DNA from: Arthrobacter sp. DNA4
Lineage (GTDB): Bacteria > Actinomycetota > Actinomycetes > Actinomycetales > Micrococcaceae
Length of the DNA: 64,000 nt
Direction: 5' to 3'
Assembly (NCBI RefSeq): GCF_024362385.1
Contig: NZ_CP101466.1
Span: 1,178,001-1,242,000 of the forward strand
Below, piece by piece: positions 8,867 through 17,503 of this stretch. Made by a program: the position numbers and the translations under genes. Below the pieces are notes generated by a model. It ran no database searches and was not told where the DNA came from. It worked only from the letters and a program-made list of their open reading frames with translations. How positions within the stretch are numbered: the stretch's first letter is position 1; the number at the start of each line of letters is the position of its first letter.

Positions 8867-9016
8867 TGCACGTTCGTGCAAACACCCGTGATCGCTTGTC
8901 CCGCCGCCGGGAGGCCCAGAATTTGCTACTCACCAGTAACAACGAGTGTGCCGTGCGTCAAAGTTGCCGGGGCGGCTCGTGCTGTTGAGCCCGGGTTTTG
9001 GCCGCACGTTCGTGCA
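8867..9016 (+). promoter_or_regulatory. Two copies of a 13-nt near-palindrome before the lipase gene
   Basis: GCACGTTCGTGCA occurs at 8868-8880 and again at 9004-9016, exactly 136 bases apart; the core GCACG-TT-CGTGC is symmetric. Two identical symmetric sites in one leader suggest a repressor or activator that loops or binds cooperatively. Distance to the lipase start is 119 bases from the nearer copy. Confidence 0.45.
8923..8942 (+). promoter_or_regulatory. TetR-type fatty-acid operator candidate
   Basis: TTGCTACT-CACC-AGTAACAA is a near-perfect inverted repeat, one mismatch in eight per arm. Its TACTnnnnAGTA core resembles sites of actinobacterial TetR regulators of fatty-acid breakdown. 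It lies between the two 13-nt palindromes upstream of a secreted lipase, which fits, but family assignment is from memory of the consensus. Confidence 0.35.
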
Positions 9017-9134
9017 CTTCCGCTGCGCAGGAGCAGCAACACTGCCAGCATGGAAAACCTCGGCCGGAACTGATGGTCACCCCCAAGGCCATCAGCCCCG
9101 GCTTCCCCATAGACAGACGAACAAAGAGGTTTCC

Positions 9135-9977
9135 ATGTCATTCCTTAGCCGGGCCCTGTCCATATCCGCTGCTGCAGTCCTCGCCTCCTCATTGATGGCC
9201 GCTCCCGCCCAGGCCGTCGACGTGTCCCCGCCCGGAGCCAACGACTGGTCCTGCAAGCCGTCGGCCGAGCACCCGTATCCGGTGGTCCTGGTTCCGGGGA
9301 CTTTCGAGAGCATGGAGAAGAACTGGTCCACGCTGTCGCCGTACCTCAAGAGCCAGGGGTACTGCGTCTTCGCCCTCAACTACGGCGAAACGAACGGGGT
9401 GTACGCCACGGCGCCGGTCAAGGATTCCGCGAAGGAGCTGGCCCCGTTCGTTGATGCTGTCCGTGGCGCCACCGGTGCCAAGCAGGTGAACCTGGTGGGC
9501 CACAGCCAGGGCGGCATGATGCCCCGCTACTACATGGGCTTCCTGGGCGGGGCCAAGTACGTCCATCAGCTTGTCGGCATCGCACCGTCCAACCACGGCA
9601 CCGAAGGCGTGATCCTTCCGCCGCCGGACCTGCTTCCCACGCCCGACTACACCGCGGCAGGCTGTGCGGCCTGCGCGGACCAGCAGGCCGGTTCGCCCTT
9701 CATGCAGGAGCTCAACTCCATCGGCGATACTGTCGCCGGCCCGGCCTACACGGTCATCTCCACCATCCACGATGAGGTGGTGATCCCGTACAACAGCCAG
9801 TTCCTGAACGGATCCGCGCGGCAGGTCACCAACATCACCATCCAGGACAAGTGCCCGGCGGACGTCTTCGAGCACGACCAGACGCCGAACGATCCCGTGG
9901 TGCACCAGCTTGTGGGCAATGCGCTCGCCCAGGCGTCGGGTCTGGCGGATCCCGCCTACCAGCCCGCCTGCATTTAG
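9135..9977 (+). CDS. Secreted triacylglycerol lipase/esterase
   Basis: 280 residues with a Sec signal peptide ending AAPAQAVD. The mature enzyme has VVLVPGTFESM, the nucleophile elbow GHSQGGMMPRYY (Ser), the acid in STIHDEVVIPYNSQ and the His in VFEHDQTPNDPVVH. This is a class-2 bacterial lipase of alpha/beta-hydrolase fold that cleaves long-chain esters outside the cell. Cysteine pairs (around WSCK, GYCVF, GCAACAD, DKCPAD, PACI) suggest disulphides. ATG 9135 has AGAGG upstream; the frame is open further upstream but lacks signal-peptide sense there. The repeat-rich leader suggests tight control. Confidence 0.9.
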   Translation: MSFLSRALSISAAAVLASSLMAAPAQAVDVSPPGANDWSCKPSAEHPYPVVLVPGTFESMEKNWSTLSPYLKSQGYCVFALNYGETNGVYATAPVKDSAKELAPFVDAVRGATGAKQVNLVGHSQGGMMPRYYMGFLGGAKYVHQLVGIAPSNHGTEGVILPPPDLLPTPDYTAAGCAACADQQAGSPFMQELNSIGDTVAGPAYTVISTIHDEVVIPYNSQFLNGSARQVTNITIQDKCPADVFEHDQTPNDPVVHQLVGNALAQASGLADPAYQPACI

Positions 9978-9991
9978 GACGTCAAAGCAGT

Positions 9992-10036
9992 ACGACGGCG
10001 GGAGGCCGGCTTCCAGAGCCGGCCTCCCGCCGTCGT
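9992..10036. terminator. Bidirectional terminator between lipase and MFS gene
   Basis: A 20-bp perfect stem (9992-10011 with 10017-10036) with a five-base loop TCCAG. It lies between convergent genes, 15 bases after the lipase stop and 28 before the MFS stop, and ends CCGTCGT as do other hairpins here. Confidence 0.9.
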
Positions 10037-10064
10037 CATTGTCTGAGGCGCCGGGCAGGTGGCG

Positions 10065-11285
10065 TCAGTTGCTGCGCTCCTCCACCGGCTGAGTGGCGGC
10101 AATGGAGTGCGGTACCGTCACGAGCGCCACGACGGCCAGGGCGCCGGCGGCGGCGAACGCGTAGAAGCCCCACGGGTAGGCGATGCCGGCGGCAACCAGG
10201 CCGCCGGTCACGGCAGGTCCGGCGATGGCTCCCACGCGGCCCACGCCGGCGGCGAAACCGAGGGCGGTGGCGCGCAAGCGGGCCGGGAACAGCTGGCTGA
10301 CCCAGGCGTACACGAGCACCTGGGAGCTGAAGACGAACACTCCTGTGACGAAGACCAGGGCGTTGAGCAGGATGGCGTTATCAACCTTGACGCTGAGAAG
10401 GGCAAGGCAGACGGCGGACAGGCCAAACCAGAGCAGCACGATCCGCTTGGTGCCGTGCTTGTCCGCCAGGATGCCGGCGATGATGAGGCCGGCAACGGCG
10501 CCTAGGTTCAGCACCAGGAGCAGTGAGATGCCTGCGCTGACGGGATAGCCGGCGGAAGCCATGAGCTGCGGCAGCCAGGTGTTCAGGCCGTAGACCAGCA
10601 GGAGCCCCATGAACGAGGCGGCAGCGATGGCCAGGGCCACCAGGGGATACGGCTTCTTCGCCAGGTCGCGGACACCGGCCTTCTCCTGCCGCTTGGCGTT
10701 CCGCTCTGCCGGCAGGGTCTCGGGGAGCTTGAACCAGAGGAGGGGCACCAGGGCCAGGCCCGCGATGCCGCCCACCACGAACATAGTGCGCCAGTCCGGG
10801 ATGACCATCAGCGCCAGGAAGGCCGTGGCCACCGCACCTGCGTGGTAGCCGGTCATGGTCCGGGTGGTCGACTTGCCGGCGGAACCGGCGGGTGCGTAAT
10901 CGTTCATGTAGGCCAGGGCGACCGGAAGGCAGGCGCCCAGCCCCAGGCCGGCCAGCAGCCGGAACGTGCTGAAGACAGCCACGTTGGGAGCCCACACCAC
11001 CGCGATGGTGAAGATGGAGAACCACAGAACGCAGGCAACCAGCAGCTTGCGGTGCCCGAACCGGTCCGACAGCGGGGCAATGAACAGTGCGCCGAGCCCG
11101 ACGCCGACGAGGGAGATGGTTGCGGCCAGGGTGGCGCCGACCGCGTCGAAGCCGAGTTCGCCGGTTTTGATGAGTGTGGGAATGACGGTGCCAAGCACCA
11201 CCAGGTCGAAGCCGTCCAGGACCATGGCCAGCCAGCAAAGCCAGACCGGCCAGCGTGACGCGCGGGTGGAAGGAGACGTAGTCAT
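10065..11285 (-). CDS. MFS aromatic-acid:H+ symporter (AAHS family)
   Basis: 406 residues and about twelve membrane segments. The opening WLAMVLDGFDLVVLGTVIP carries the DGxD motif typical of the AAHS family (PcaK, BenK), and SDRFGHRKLLV is the MFS loop 2-3 motif. The family imports benzoate, 4-hydroxybenzoate or protocatechuate. ATG 11283-11285 has GAGG seven bases upstream; I prefer it over an in-frame codon 47 residues earlier because of that site and the transition to membrane sequence. No degradation genes are adjacent, so substrate is open. A palindrome at 11409-11425 likely controls it. Confidence 0.88.
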   Translation of the reverse strand: MTTSPSTRASRWPVWLCWLAMVLDGFDLVVLGTVIPTLIKTGELGFDAVGATLAATISLVGVGLGALFIAPLSDRFGHRKLLVACVLWFSIFTIAVVWAPNVAVFSTFRLLAGLGLGACLPVALAYMNDYAPAGSAGKSTTRTMTGYHAGAVATAFLALMVIPDWRTMFVVGGIAGLALVPLLWFKLPETLPAERNAKRQEKAGVRDLAKKPYPLVALAIAAASFMGLLLVYGLNTWLPQLMASAGYPVSAGISLLLVLNLGAVAGLIIAGILADKHGTKRIVLLWFGLSAVCLALLSVKVDNAILLNALVFVTGVFVFSSQVLVYAWVSQLFPARLRATALGFAAGVGRVGAIAGPAVTGGLVAAGIAYPWGFYAFAAAGALAVVALVTVPHSIAATQPVEERSN

Positions 11286-11408
11286 GTAATCCTCTTTGAT
11301 CAGGGAAGCGGGAGCAGCACGCCGCGATGCGAGCCCGGTCACCAGGGGGAGTGATCCACGGCATGCTTTCTGAAGGGAGGCTACCGTTAAGTTCATTAAA
11401 CGTACAAA

Positions 11409-11425
11409 TGTTCGATTAGCGAACA
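11409..11425 (-). promoter_or_regulatory. IclR-type operator candidate
   Basis: TGTTCGATTAGCGAACA has perfect six-base arms around five bases. It resembles the GTTCGAT-type sites of PcaR/PobR regulators (IclR family) that control aromatic-acid genes, matching the MFS transporter whose start is 124 bases away. It also lies about 80 bases before the protease gene on the other strand, so either could be the target. Confidence 0.45.
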
Positions 11426-11505
11426 CCGGGTGGCGAAACTCCTCTTACCAGAGTTGCTTATGGCAAGGCCTATTCAGGTGGGGCCCGTGGGGCGCAAGAT
11501 AAGCC

Positions 11506-12780
11506 ATGAAAAAGATGCTTACCGCAGCCCTGGCTGCGATGGTCCTGGTCCTCAGCGCCGTAACGGCGGCTGCCCCGGGGAACGCCGCCGCGCCGTCCTC
11601 GCCGTCCTCGCCAGTACCGGGACAAATCCTGGTCAAATTCCGGGACAACAGCGCCGCTGCAGGGGTCCTTGGCCAGCATGGGCTCACGGACGGCCCGGCG
11701 GTAGGCAGCACCGGCGCCCACCTCATCACAGTGCCGGCGGGCAGGGAACTGCAGCTCGTGGCTGCGCTCGGCCGCAGTTCCGCCGTTGAGTACGCCGAAC
11801 CGGACGAATTGGTTACCGCCGCCACGGCCGACCCGTACTTCGACCGCCAGTACGCCCTGCAGAACACGGGCCAATCCTTCACGAACACCGACGGAACGGT
11901 AACCGTCGCCGCGGGCACCAACGACGCCGATGTGGACGCCGTCGAGGCGTGGGCTGTCACCAACGGAACCGGCGTCCGGGTGGCCATCATCGATTCCGGG
12001 GTTGCCATCAACCACGAGGACATCTCATCCAAGGTGGTGGACCGGGCAAACTTCAGCGACACCCAGATCCTCGCCCCGGAGGATTACGACCAGTACGGCC
12101 ACGGCACCCACGTGGCCGGCATCGTGGCGGCCACGGCGGACAACTCCCTGGGCGTGGCAGGTGTATGCCCGGGCTGCTCCATCCTGGACGCCAAAGTCCT
12201 CAACAGCAGCGGGTCCGGCTCTTCCTCGGGCATTGCCAAGGGCATCGACTGGGCCGTCGGCAAGGGTGCCAAGGTCATCAACATGAGCCTGGGCCAGCGG
12301 GTGTCGTCACGGACCCTCGAAGCTGCCGTGAACAACGCCTGGAACCAGGGAGTGGTAATCGTAGCCGCGGTAAGCAACGCCGGTACCCAGGCCCAGGTCT
12401 ACCCGGGCGCCTATCCGAACGTCATCGCAGTAGCAGCAACCGACAACAATGACGCCAAGGCATCCTTCTCCACGTACGGCAAGTGGGTGGACGTCGCTGC
12501 CCCGGGGGTCCGGGTCTACTCGACCCTCCCGAACTACACGTCCGTCCTTGGCACGCAGAACAAGCTTTCGCCGGGCTACGACATCCTCAGCGGCACGTCA
12601 ATGGCCGCGCCCATTGCCGCTGCCACTGCCGCACTTGTGTGGAGCACCCCATCGGGCACCTCAAACGCATCCGTCCGCGCCAAGGTGGAATCTTCGGCTG
12701 ACCCCATTCCCGGCACGGGTTCCTACTGGGCCCATGGGCGGGTGAACGCCTGCAAGGCAGTCGGCGCCCCGGGTTGTTGA
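11506..12780 (+). CDS. Secreted subtilisin-like (S8) protease, thermitase type
   Basis: 424 residues: signal peptide, an I9-like propeptide that starts GQILVKFRDN, then the peptidase domain with Asp in AIIDSGVA, His in YGHGTHVAGI and Ser in LSGTSMAAPIA. The oxyanion Asn is present in VSNAGTQ, although the usual AAGN is replaced by AAVSN. A Cys pair in VCPGCSIL and two late cysteines occur. It shares most of its sequence with the protease at 13955-15214, so the two are tandem duplicates with the metallophosphoesterase between them. No ribosome-binding site is obvious before ATG 11506; the start may be nearly leaderless. Confidence 0.93.
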   Translation: MKKMLTAALAAMVLVLSAVTAAAPGNAAAPSSPSSPVPGQILVKFRDNSAAAGVLGQHGLTDGPAVGSTGAHLITVPAGRELQLVAALGRSSAVEYAEPDELVTAATADPYFDRQYALQNTGQSFTNTDGTVTVAAGTNDADVDAVEAWAVTNGTGVRVAIIDSGVAINHEDISSKVVDRANFSDTQILAPEDYDQYGHGTHVAGIVAATADNSLGVAGVCPGCSILDAKVLNSSGSGSSSGIAKGIDWAVGKGAKVINMSLGQRVSSRTLEAAVNNAWNQGVVIVAAVSNAGTQAQVYPGAYPNVIAVAATDNNDAKASFSTYGKWVDVAAPGVRVYSTLPNYTSVLGTQNKLSPGYDILSGTSMAAPIAAATAALVWSTPSGTSNASVRAKVESSADPIPGTGSYWAHGRVNACKAVGAPGC

Positions 12781-12855
12781 GCGTGGCAGGCGGGGGGACA
12801 GGCCCCGCCGTCGTCCTCCCGCCGTCCGGTCCTGATTCTCGAAGGAGGTAACGGG

Positions 12856-13857
12856 ATGCAGCCAGCGCTCCCTCGTTCCAGACGCTTTCGGCTCGCAGCA
12901 GCAACGGCCGTGGGCCTGCTGGTGCTCTGTGCCACGGGCTGCGCCGGCACCCCGGCTCCACCGGGCAGCGCGTCACCGGCGCCGGATATCCATATCGCTG
13001 CTGTGGGTGACATGAACCCCCCTGCGAATACTGACCCGGACAGCCCATCCGGACGGAACGGTGCGGCAATCGCCAAGCTGGTCAAGAACAACGATATTGA
13101 CGCGTTCCTGGGACTCGGGGACTTCCAGTACAGCACCGGATACTGCGAGGACTACGTGAACTTCTGGAAACCGCTGTGGGGCGGCACCCTGCCCAGGATG
13201 TACTGGGTATCCGGCCCGAACCACGACTGGCAACCCGGCCGCAACGAAGACCTGGACAACTTCATGAACGGCGAATGCCCTGGATCCGCGGACAAGGCAG
13301 CGATCAACGAAGAGCGCGGGTTCACCCCGAACGGCCAGCCGTACTCCAGGGATTTCGGGAAGTGGCACTTCGCGTTCCTGCCATCCGCGCTGTGGCGGTA
13401 CGACACAGCGGACGCCAAGGCCGCGACCGGCTGGCTGGATAAGGATCTTTCTGCTGCGGAGGCGGCGGGCCAGCACCTGGCAGTCGTGTACCACGAGCCG
13501 TACTTCACGTCGGAGACGAGCGAGCACCGGCGGACGGCTGCCCAGAAGCCGTGGATAGACGTGATGTGGAAGCACCGCGTCCGGCTGACCCTCTCAGGTT
13601 CGCAGCACAACTACGAGCGGTCCTGCCCCGTCAACAAGGCAGACCAGTGCGTCGATGAGGGCATGACCGCGTTCCAGGTTTCCACGGGAGGCATAGACCT
13701 GCGTCCTTTCACCAGCAGTCCGCAGTACATCGCGAAGCGGTTCAGCGACACTCACGGGTTCCTCCGGCTTACGCTTCATGCCGATGGTTCATTCGACTGG
13801 AACTTCGTGGCCACCACGGGGTCAGGGGAGGATTCGGGAACCCGCTCCGCGCCGTGA
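12856..13857 (+). CDS. Lipoprotein metallophosphoesterase
   Basis: 333 residues. The N-terminus carries a membrane segment and a relaxed lipobox ATGC at Cys29. The calcineurin-like metal motifs follow: AVGDMNPP, LGLGDFQYS, SGPNHDW, a YHEPYF block and SGSQHNYERS. In canonical enzymes the third is GNHD/E and the last is GHxH; here an extra Pro and a Ser in place of the first His alter them. Substrate is a phosphomonoester or diester outside the membrane, not determinable. AAGGAGGT gives a strong ribosome-binding site. It follows the protease gene by 75 bases, so co-transcription is plausible. Confidence 0.85.
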   Translation: MQPALPRSRRFRLAAATAVGLLVLCATGCAGTPAPPGSASPAPDIHIAAVGDMNPPANTDPDSPSGRNGAAIAKLVKNNDIDAFLGLGDFQYSTGYCEDYVNFWKPLWGGTLPRMYWVSGPNHDWQPGRNEDLDNFMNGECPGSADKAAINEERGFTPNGQPYSRDFGKWHFAFLPSALWRYDTADAKAATGWLDKDLSAAEAAGQHLAVVYHEPYFTSETSEHRRTAAQKPWIDVMWKHRVRLTLSGSQHNYERSCPVNKADQCVDEGMTAFQVSTGGIDLRPFTSSPQYIAKRFSDTHGFLRLTLHADGSFDWNFVATTGSGEDSGTRSAP

Positions 13858-13954
13858 CCACACCTGGTGATTCTGCCCGCGAGGCGCGGCGGAGACCATC
13901 TTTGGGGCTTTTACCCCTAGCCGGACTGCGCGGCGCAGGGCAAAAATAGCCGGC

Positions 13955-15214
13955 ATGAGAAAACTCTTCGCCGCCGGTCTCACGGCAGCCGTCATGGTGC
14001 TTGGCCCTGTCCCGTTGGCCCTTCCCGCCACCGCCGCGCAAGGTGCGCCTGCCGCGCTCGGGCACATCATTGTCAAGTTCCGCGACGCCGGTGCTGCCGC
14101 CAACGTCCTCCACCGGCACGGCCTCGCTGGTGGGTCCAGCATCGGCGGCACGGGCGCCCAGTTGGTCAGCGTTGCCCCGGGAGGCGAAACGCAGCTCATC
14201 GACGCACTAAGCCGGGATCCCGCCGTCGAATACGCCGAACCGGACCAGCCGGTGGGTGCCGCCACCTCTGACCAGTATTTCCCCCGCCAGTACGCCCTGC
14301 AGAATGACGGCCAGTCGTTCACCAACACCGCCGGCGACATCACGGTCCCCGCCGGCACCAAGGACGCTGACGTGGACGCCGTCGAGGCGTGGAACACCAC
14401 CACCGGCAACGGCATCAAAGTCGCCGTCCTGGATTCCGGCGTCGCCAGCGACAACCCGGACATCGCCTCCAAGGTGGTGGCCCGCGCCAACTTCAGCAGC
14501 TCAGCCACCAAGGCCGGCGACCCCGTCGCGGAGGACTACTACGGCCACGGCACCCATGTGGCCGGCAACGTCGCCGCGACCGTGGACAACACCATCGGGG
14601 TGGCCGGCGTCTGCCCGGGCTGCACCATCCTGGTAAGCAAGGTCCTCAACGACAGTGGCGTCGGGTCCAGCTCCAGCCTGGCAAGCGGCATCGACTGGGC
14701 GGTCAGCAACGGAGCCAGGGTGATCAACATGAGCCTGGGAGTGCGGGCGTCGCGCACCCTGGAAGCCGCCGTCAACAACGCCTGGAACAAGGGGGTGGTG
14801 CTGGTGGCTGCGGCGGGCAACGGCGGCAACCAGACCAAGATCTATCCGGGCGCCTACCCCAACGTCATCGCCGTCGGCGCCACCGACAACAACGACGCCA
14901 AGGCCTCCTTCTCCACTTACGGCGCCAGCTGGGTGGACATCGCCGCGCCCGGCGTGAACGTCTACTCCACGTTCCCCAACCACCCGTTCGTCCTGGCAAC
15001 ACAGAACAACCGCTCGCAGGGCTACGACGTGGGCAATGGCAGTTCGATGTCCTCGGCCATCGTGGCCGCTGCCGCCGCCCTCGCCTGGAGCGCACACCCC
15101 GGCGCGACGAACGCGTCCATCCGCGCGGATGTGGAATCCACTGCCGACGAGGTTGCCGGCACGGGCACCGACTGGGCATACGGCCGGGTCAACGCGGCCG
15201 CCGCCGTGAAGTAG
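13955..15214 (+). CDS. Secreted subtilisin-like (S8) protease, tandem paralogue
   Basis: 419 residues with a signal peptide, I9-like propeptide (GHIIVKFRDA) and S8 domain: Asp in AVLDSGVA, His in YGHGTHVAGN, oxyanion Asn in AAAGNGG and Ser in GNGSSMSSAI. The catalytic loop reads GSSMSS where GTSMAA is usual, but Ser is kept. It is a close relative of the protease at 11506-12780. An AAAATA box six bases before ATG suggests a short or absent leader. The stop region contains a 13-base tandem duplication (15206-15218 and 15219-15231) that repeats the last codons, probably replication slippage. Confidence 0.92.
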   Translation: MRKLFAAGLTAAVMVLGPVPLALPATAAQGAPAALGHIIVKFRDAGAAANVLHRHGLAGGSSIGGTGAQLVSVAPGGETQLIDALSRDPAVEYAEPDQPVGAATSDQYFPRQYALQNDGQSFTNTAGDITVPAGTKDADVDAVEAWNTTTGNGIKVAVLDSGVASDNPDIASKVVARANFSSSATKAGDPVAEDYYGHGTHVAGNVAATVDNTIGVAGVCPGCTILVSKVLNDSGVGSSSSLASGIDWAVSNGARVINMSLGVRASRTLEAAVNNAWNKGVVLVAAAGNGGNQTKIYPGAYPNVIAVGATDNNDAKASFSTYGASWVDIAAPGVNVYSTFPNHPFVLATQNNRSQGYDVGNGSSMSSAIVAAAAALAWSAHPGATNASIRADVESTADEVAGTGTDWAYGRVNAAAAVK

Positions 15215-15225
15215 CCCGGTGAAGT

Positions 15226-15255
15226 AGCCCGCGGCCGGAGCCTAGCCCGCGGGCT
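15226..15255. terminator. Hairpin between convergent protease and PKD genes
   Basis: AGCCCGCGG (15226-15234) pairs with CCGCGGGCT (15247-15255). The right arm overlaps the last codons of the minus-strand PKD gene. Likely a shared terminator for the two convergent genes. Confidence 0.6.
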
Positions 15256-17470
15256 TCAGGGCGGCCTGCCAGGCGGCAACCGCACGCGCCCCGCCCAGGG
15301 TCCAGGTGGCCGTCCCTGCTGAACCTGCCGTGCCCTGGACCTTGTCCGCGAGCTCGGCGATCTGGCCACCGGCGGCCTGCCAGCGCTGGGTCCAGCCGCT
15401 GGGTGCTGAGGATACGACCGGGGATGCGCAGTCGCACCCCACGCCGCCGATCAGCATGGCGCCGTTGGTGGAGGTTGTGATGCTCGGGGCGGTGATGCTG
15501 GTGGCGGTGTACGTGGCGTCCACGGCCGTCGCGACCGAGCTGTCAAGCGGCGTGGTGTTGTTCACGCCCCGGTAGCCGGTGATGCCGCCGCCCCACTTCA
15601 CGGCGGTGCCGAGGCTCCACGAGTAGCTGGCAGGATCCGAGGCGCCCACAACGTGGTAATAGACGAAGACCCTGGCGCCGGAGGTGGACGAACTGTTGAT
15701 GCCCAGGCCGTTGACCAGCGGAGCCCAGCCCGCCGGGACGGATGCCATGGACGGGTTCAGGTCTGCCGTGATGGCGGCGACCAGGACGTCGCCGGCCGCA
15801 GTGCCGGCGGGAGCGCTGATGGAGACGGCGGAGGCGGCTGTTCCTGCGTAGGTGGTCACTGAGCCGACGGCGGTGATGCCGGCGGACGCCGTAGCTGCAC
15901 TGACGGTGACGGTGGTGCTCGCCGAGCTGGAACCGGCGCTGTTGGTGGCGGTGAGCTTCGCGGTGTAGGTACCGGCTGCCGCGTAGCTGTGGGCGGGATT
16001 CTGCGCCGTGGACGTGCCGCCGTCGCCGAAGTCCCAGGCCCAGGACGTGGGCGTGCCGGTGGACGTGTCGGTGAAGGCGACGTTCAGCGGCGCGGTCCCG
16101 GAGGTGGGGGAGGCCGAGAAGGACACCACCGGTGCCGTGGTGGCGGATCCCAGCGGGCGGTCCGAATACCAGTAGCGTTTGGCTACGTCGTCGCTGGCCA
16201 TGACCACGATGCCCGTGGAGCTGTCCACCCCCTGCTTGGTGGTGGTCACATTGTTCATGTTGGACGACGAGGCGCTTTGGATGATGGGAGTCCCGCGGCC
16301 GGTGCCGAAGACCGGGTTGTCCATGGACGCCGTCTTCTCGTAGATACTGCCCGCAACCCCGGAGTACGCGCAGCCGCCGACCGTGGTGGGCGGTGCGGTC
16401 TGGAAAGCATGGACCAGGTTGTTCTGGGTGTCCAGGACAATCTGCGGCCTGCTGACGCAGTCGCCCGTGGTGGAGATGGTCGATTGCGTGAAGGATCCCG
16501 TGCCCGGTTTGAAGACGAGCAGCAAAAGCTGCGGCAGCGTGGGATCACTGGAGACGTCGTTCAGGCTGGTTTTCACCGCAGCGAAGACCCGTCCGCTGGT
16601 ATCCGACTGCAGGGACTTGATGTTCAGGTGGTCATCGGCCTGCCCCTGGCCCCGGATGGCCGGCTGGAAATTCCAGGACGACGACGCGGTGGGGGAGGTC
16701 CCGTCCGTGCGCGAGGCCCACCACACCGAGCCGGTGAGCTGGTCGCTCCACATCACGCCGATCTTGTTCTTGTTGTAGGACACCACGGCGGAGATGTCGT
16801 CCGGTGCCGGGTGCGGGTTGGAGACCGGGAGGACGAACGGCGCAGCCCAGCTGGAACCGCCGGGCGCCGAGTTGTTGACGTAGACCGTGTTGGTGAATCC
16901 GCTGGTGCTGTTGCCGGCCACCTGCGTCCACGTGGCCCAGATGGCGCCGGTGCTGTCCTCATCGATGGTCATCGACTCGCTGCTGTTGTTGGTGATGACC
17001 GTGGGGAACCCGGCGTCCAGCGTGTACTTCCCGCCGGAGTAGCTGTACCGGTAAAGGTAGGCGGGCTGTCCGGCGGCAGAGGGCACCGGGTTGGCGTCGG
17101 TGGAGACCGTGACCACGTGCGAGGCGATATAGAGGTGGCTGCCGTCCCACATGGTGTCCGCCAGGGTGCTGCCGCGGGTGTCACTGACCACGCCCGTGTT
17201 CACCCAGGTGGCGCTGGGGCGGTCCAGCCGGTAGATGCCCCAGCCGCTGCCGCTGGTCCACATGTCCGCCCACCAGGAGCCGTCATTCCACCAGAGTTTG
17301 CTCTGCGGTTTGTCAGAGGTGGGCGGATTGGCGACGCCGGAATAGGTGATGCTGGGGGTGCCGTAAACGGAGTCGGCGGATGCCGGGGGAGACGCGACGA
17401 GGGCAAAGCCAACTACCAGGGCCAGGACCACCGCGTGCCGTAACCACCTGGGGAAAACTGCGATCTTCAT
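15242..17470 (-). CDS. Large secreted protein with PKD domain
   Basis: 742 residues. A signal peptide (MKIAVFPRWLRHAVVLALVV...) is followed by about 430 residues of beta-propeller-like repeats rich in WW, GSxW and DDTx turns, then a PKD domain (VSFSASPTSGTAPLNVAF, WDFGDGGTS) and a C-terminal beta domain with DVLVAAIT and YRGVNNTTPLD. PKD domains are Ig-like spacers in secreted enzymes and adhesins. No catalytic signature is recognised; polysaccharide binding or lyase-like activity is possible. ATG 17468-17470 has AGGAG. A 15-bp inverted repeat lies just upstream. Confidence 0.8.
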   Translation of the reverse strand: MKIAVFPRWLRHAVVLALVVGFALVASPPASADSVYGTPSITYSGVANPPTSDKPQSKLWWNDGSWWADMWTSGSGWGIYRLDRPSATWVNTGVVSDTRGSTLADTMWDGSHLYIASHVVTVSTDANPVPSAAGQPAYLYRYSYSGGKYTLDAGFPTVITNNSSESMTIDEDSTGAIWATWTQVAGNSTSGFTNTVYVNNSAPGGSSWAAPFVLPVSNPHPAPDDISAVVSYNKNKIGVMWSDQLTGSVWWASRTDGTSPTASSSWNFQPAIRGQGQADDHLNIKSLQSDTSGRVFAAVKTSLNDVSSDPTLPQLLLLVFKPGTGSFTQSTISTTGDCVSRPQIVLDTQNNLVHAFQTAPPTTVGGCAYSGVAGSIYEKTASMDNPVFGTGRGTPIIQSASSSNMNNVTTTKQGVDSSTGIVVMASDDVAKRYWYSDRPLGSATTAPVVSFSASPTSGTAPLNVAFTDTSTGTPTSWAWDFGDGGTSTAQNPAHSYAAAGTYTAKLTATNSAGSSSASTTVTVSAATASAGITAVGSVTTYAGTAASAVSISAPAGTAAGDVLVAAITADLNPSMASVPAGWAPLVNGLGINSSSTSGARVFVYYHVVGASDPASYSWSLGTAVKWGGGITGYRGVNNTTPLDSSVATAVDATYTATSITAPSITTSTNGAMLIGGVGCDCASPVVSSAPSGWTQRWQAAGGQIAELADKVQGTAGSAGTATWTLGGARAVAAWQAALKPAG

Positions 17471-17503
17471 GGCCGTCTCCTGGGCGCTGATGCCGCAATG
17501 GCG

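Noticed and set aside
13888..13899. 12-base match GGCGGAGACCAT shared with 3117-3128 as a common regulator site
   Set aside because: The copies are oriented differently relative to their genes and flanks do not match, so chance is likely.
15989..17443. Long open frame (484 codons) on the plus strand opposite the PKD gene
   Set aside because: Arg/Gly/Val-rich translation with no domain, no ribosome-binding site; a GC-bias shadow of the minus-strand gene, which has a signal peptide and PKD motif.
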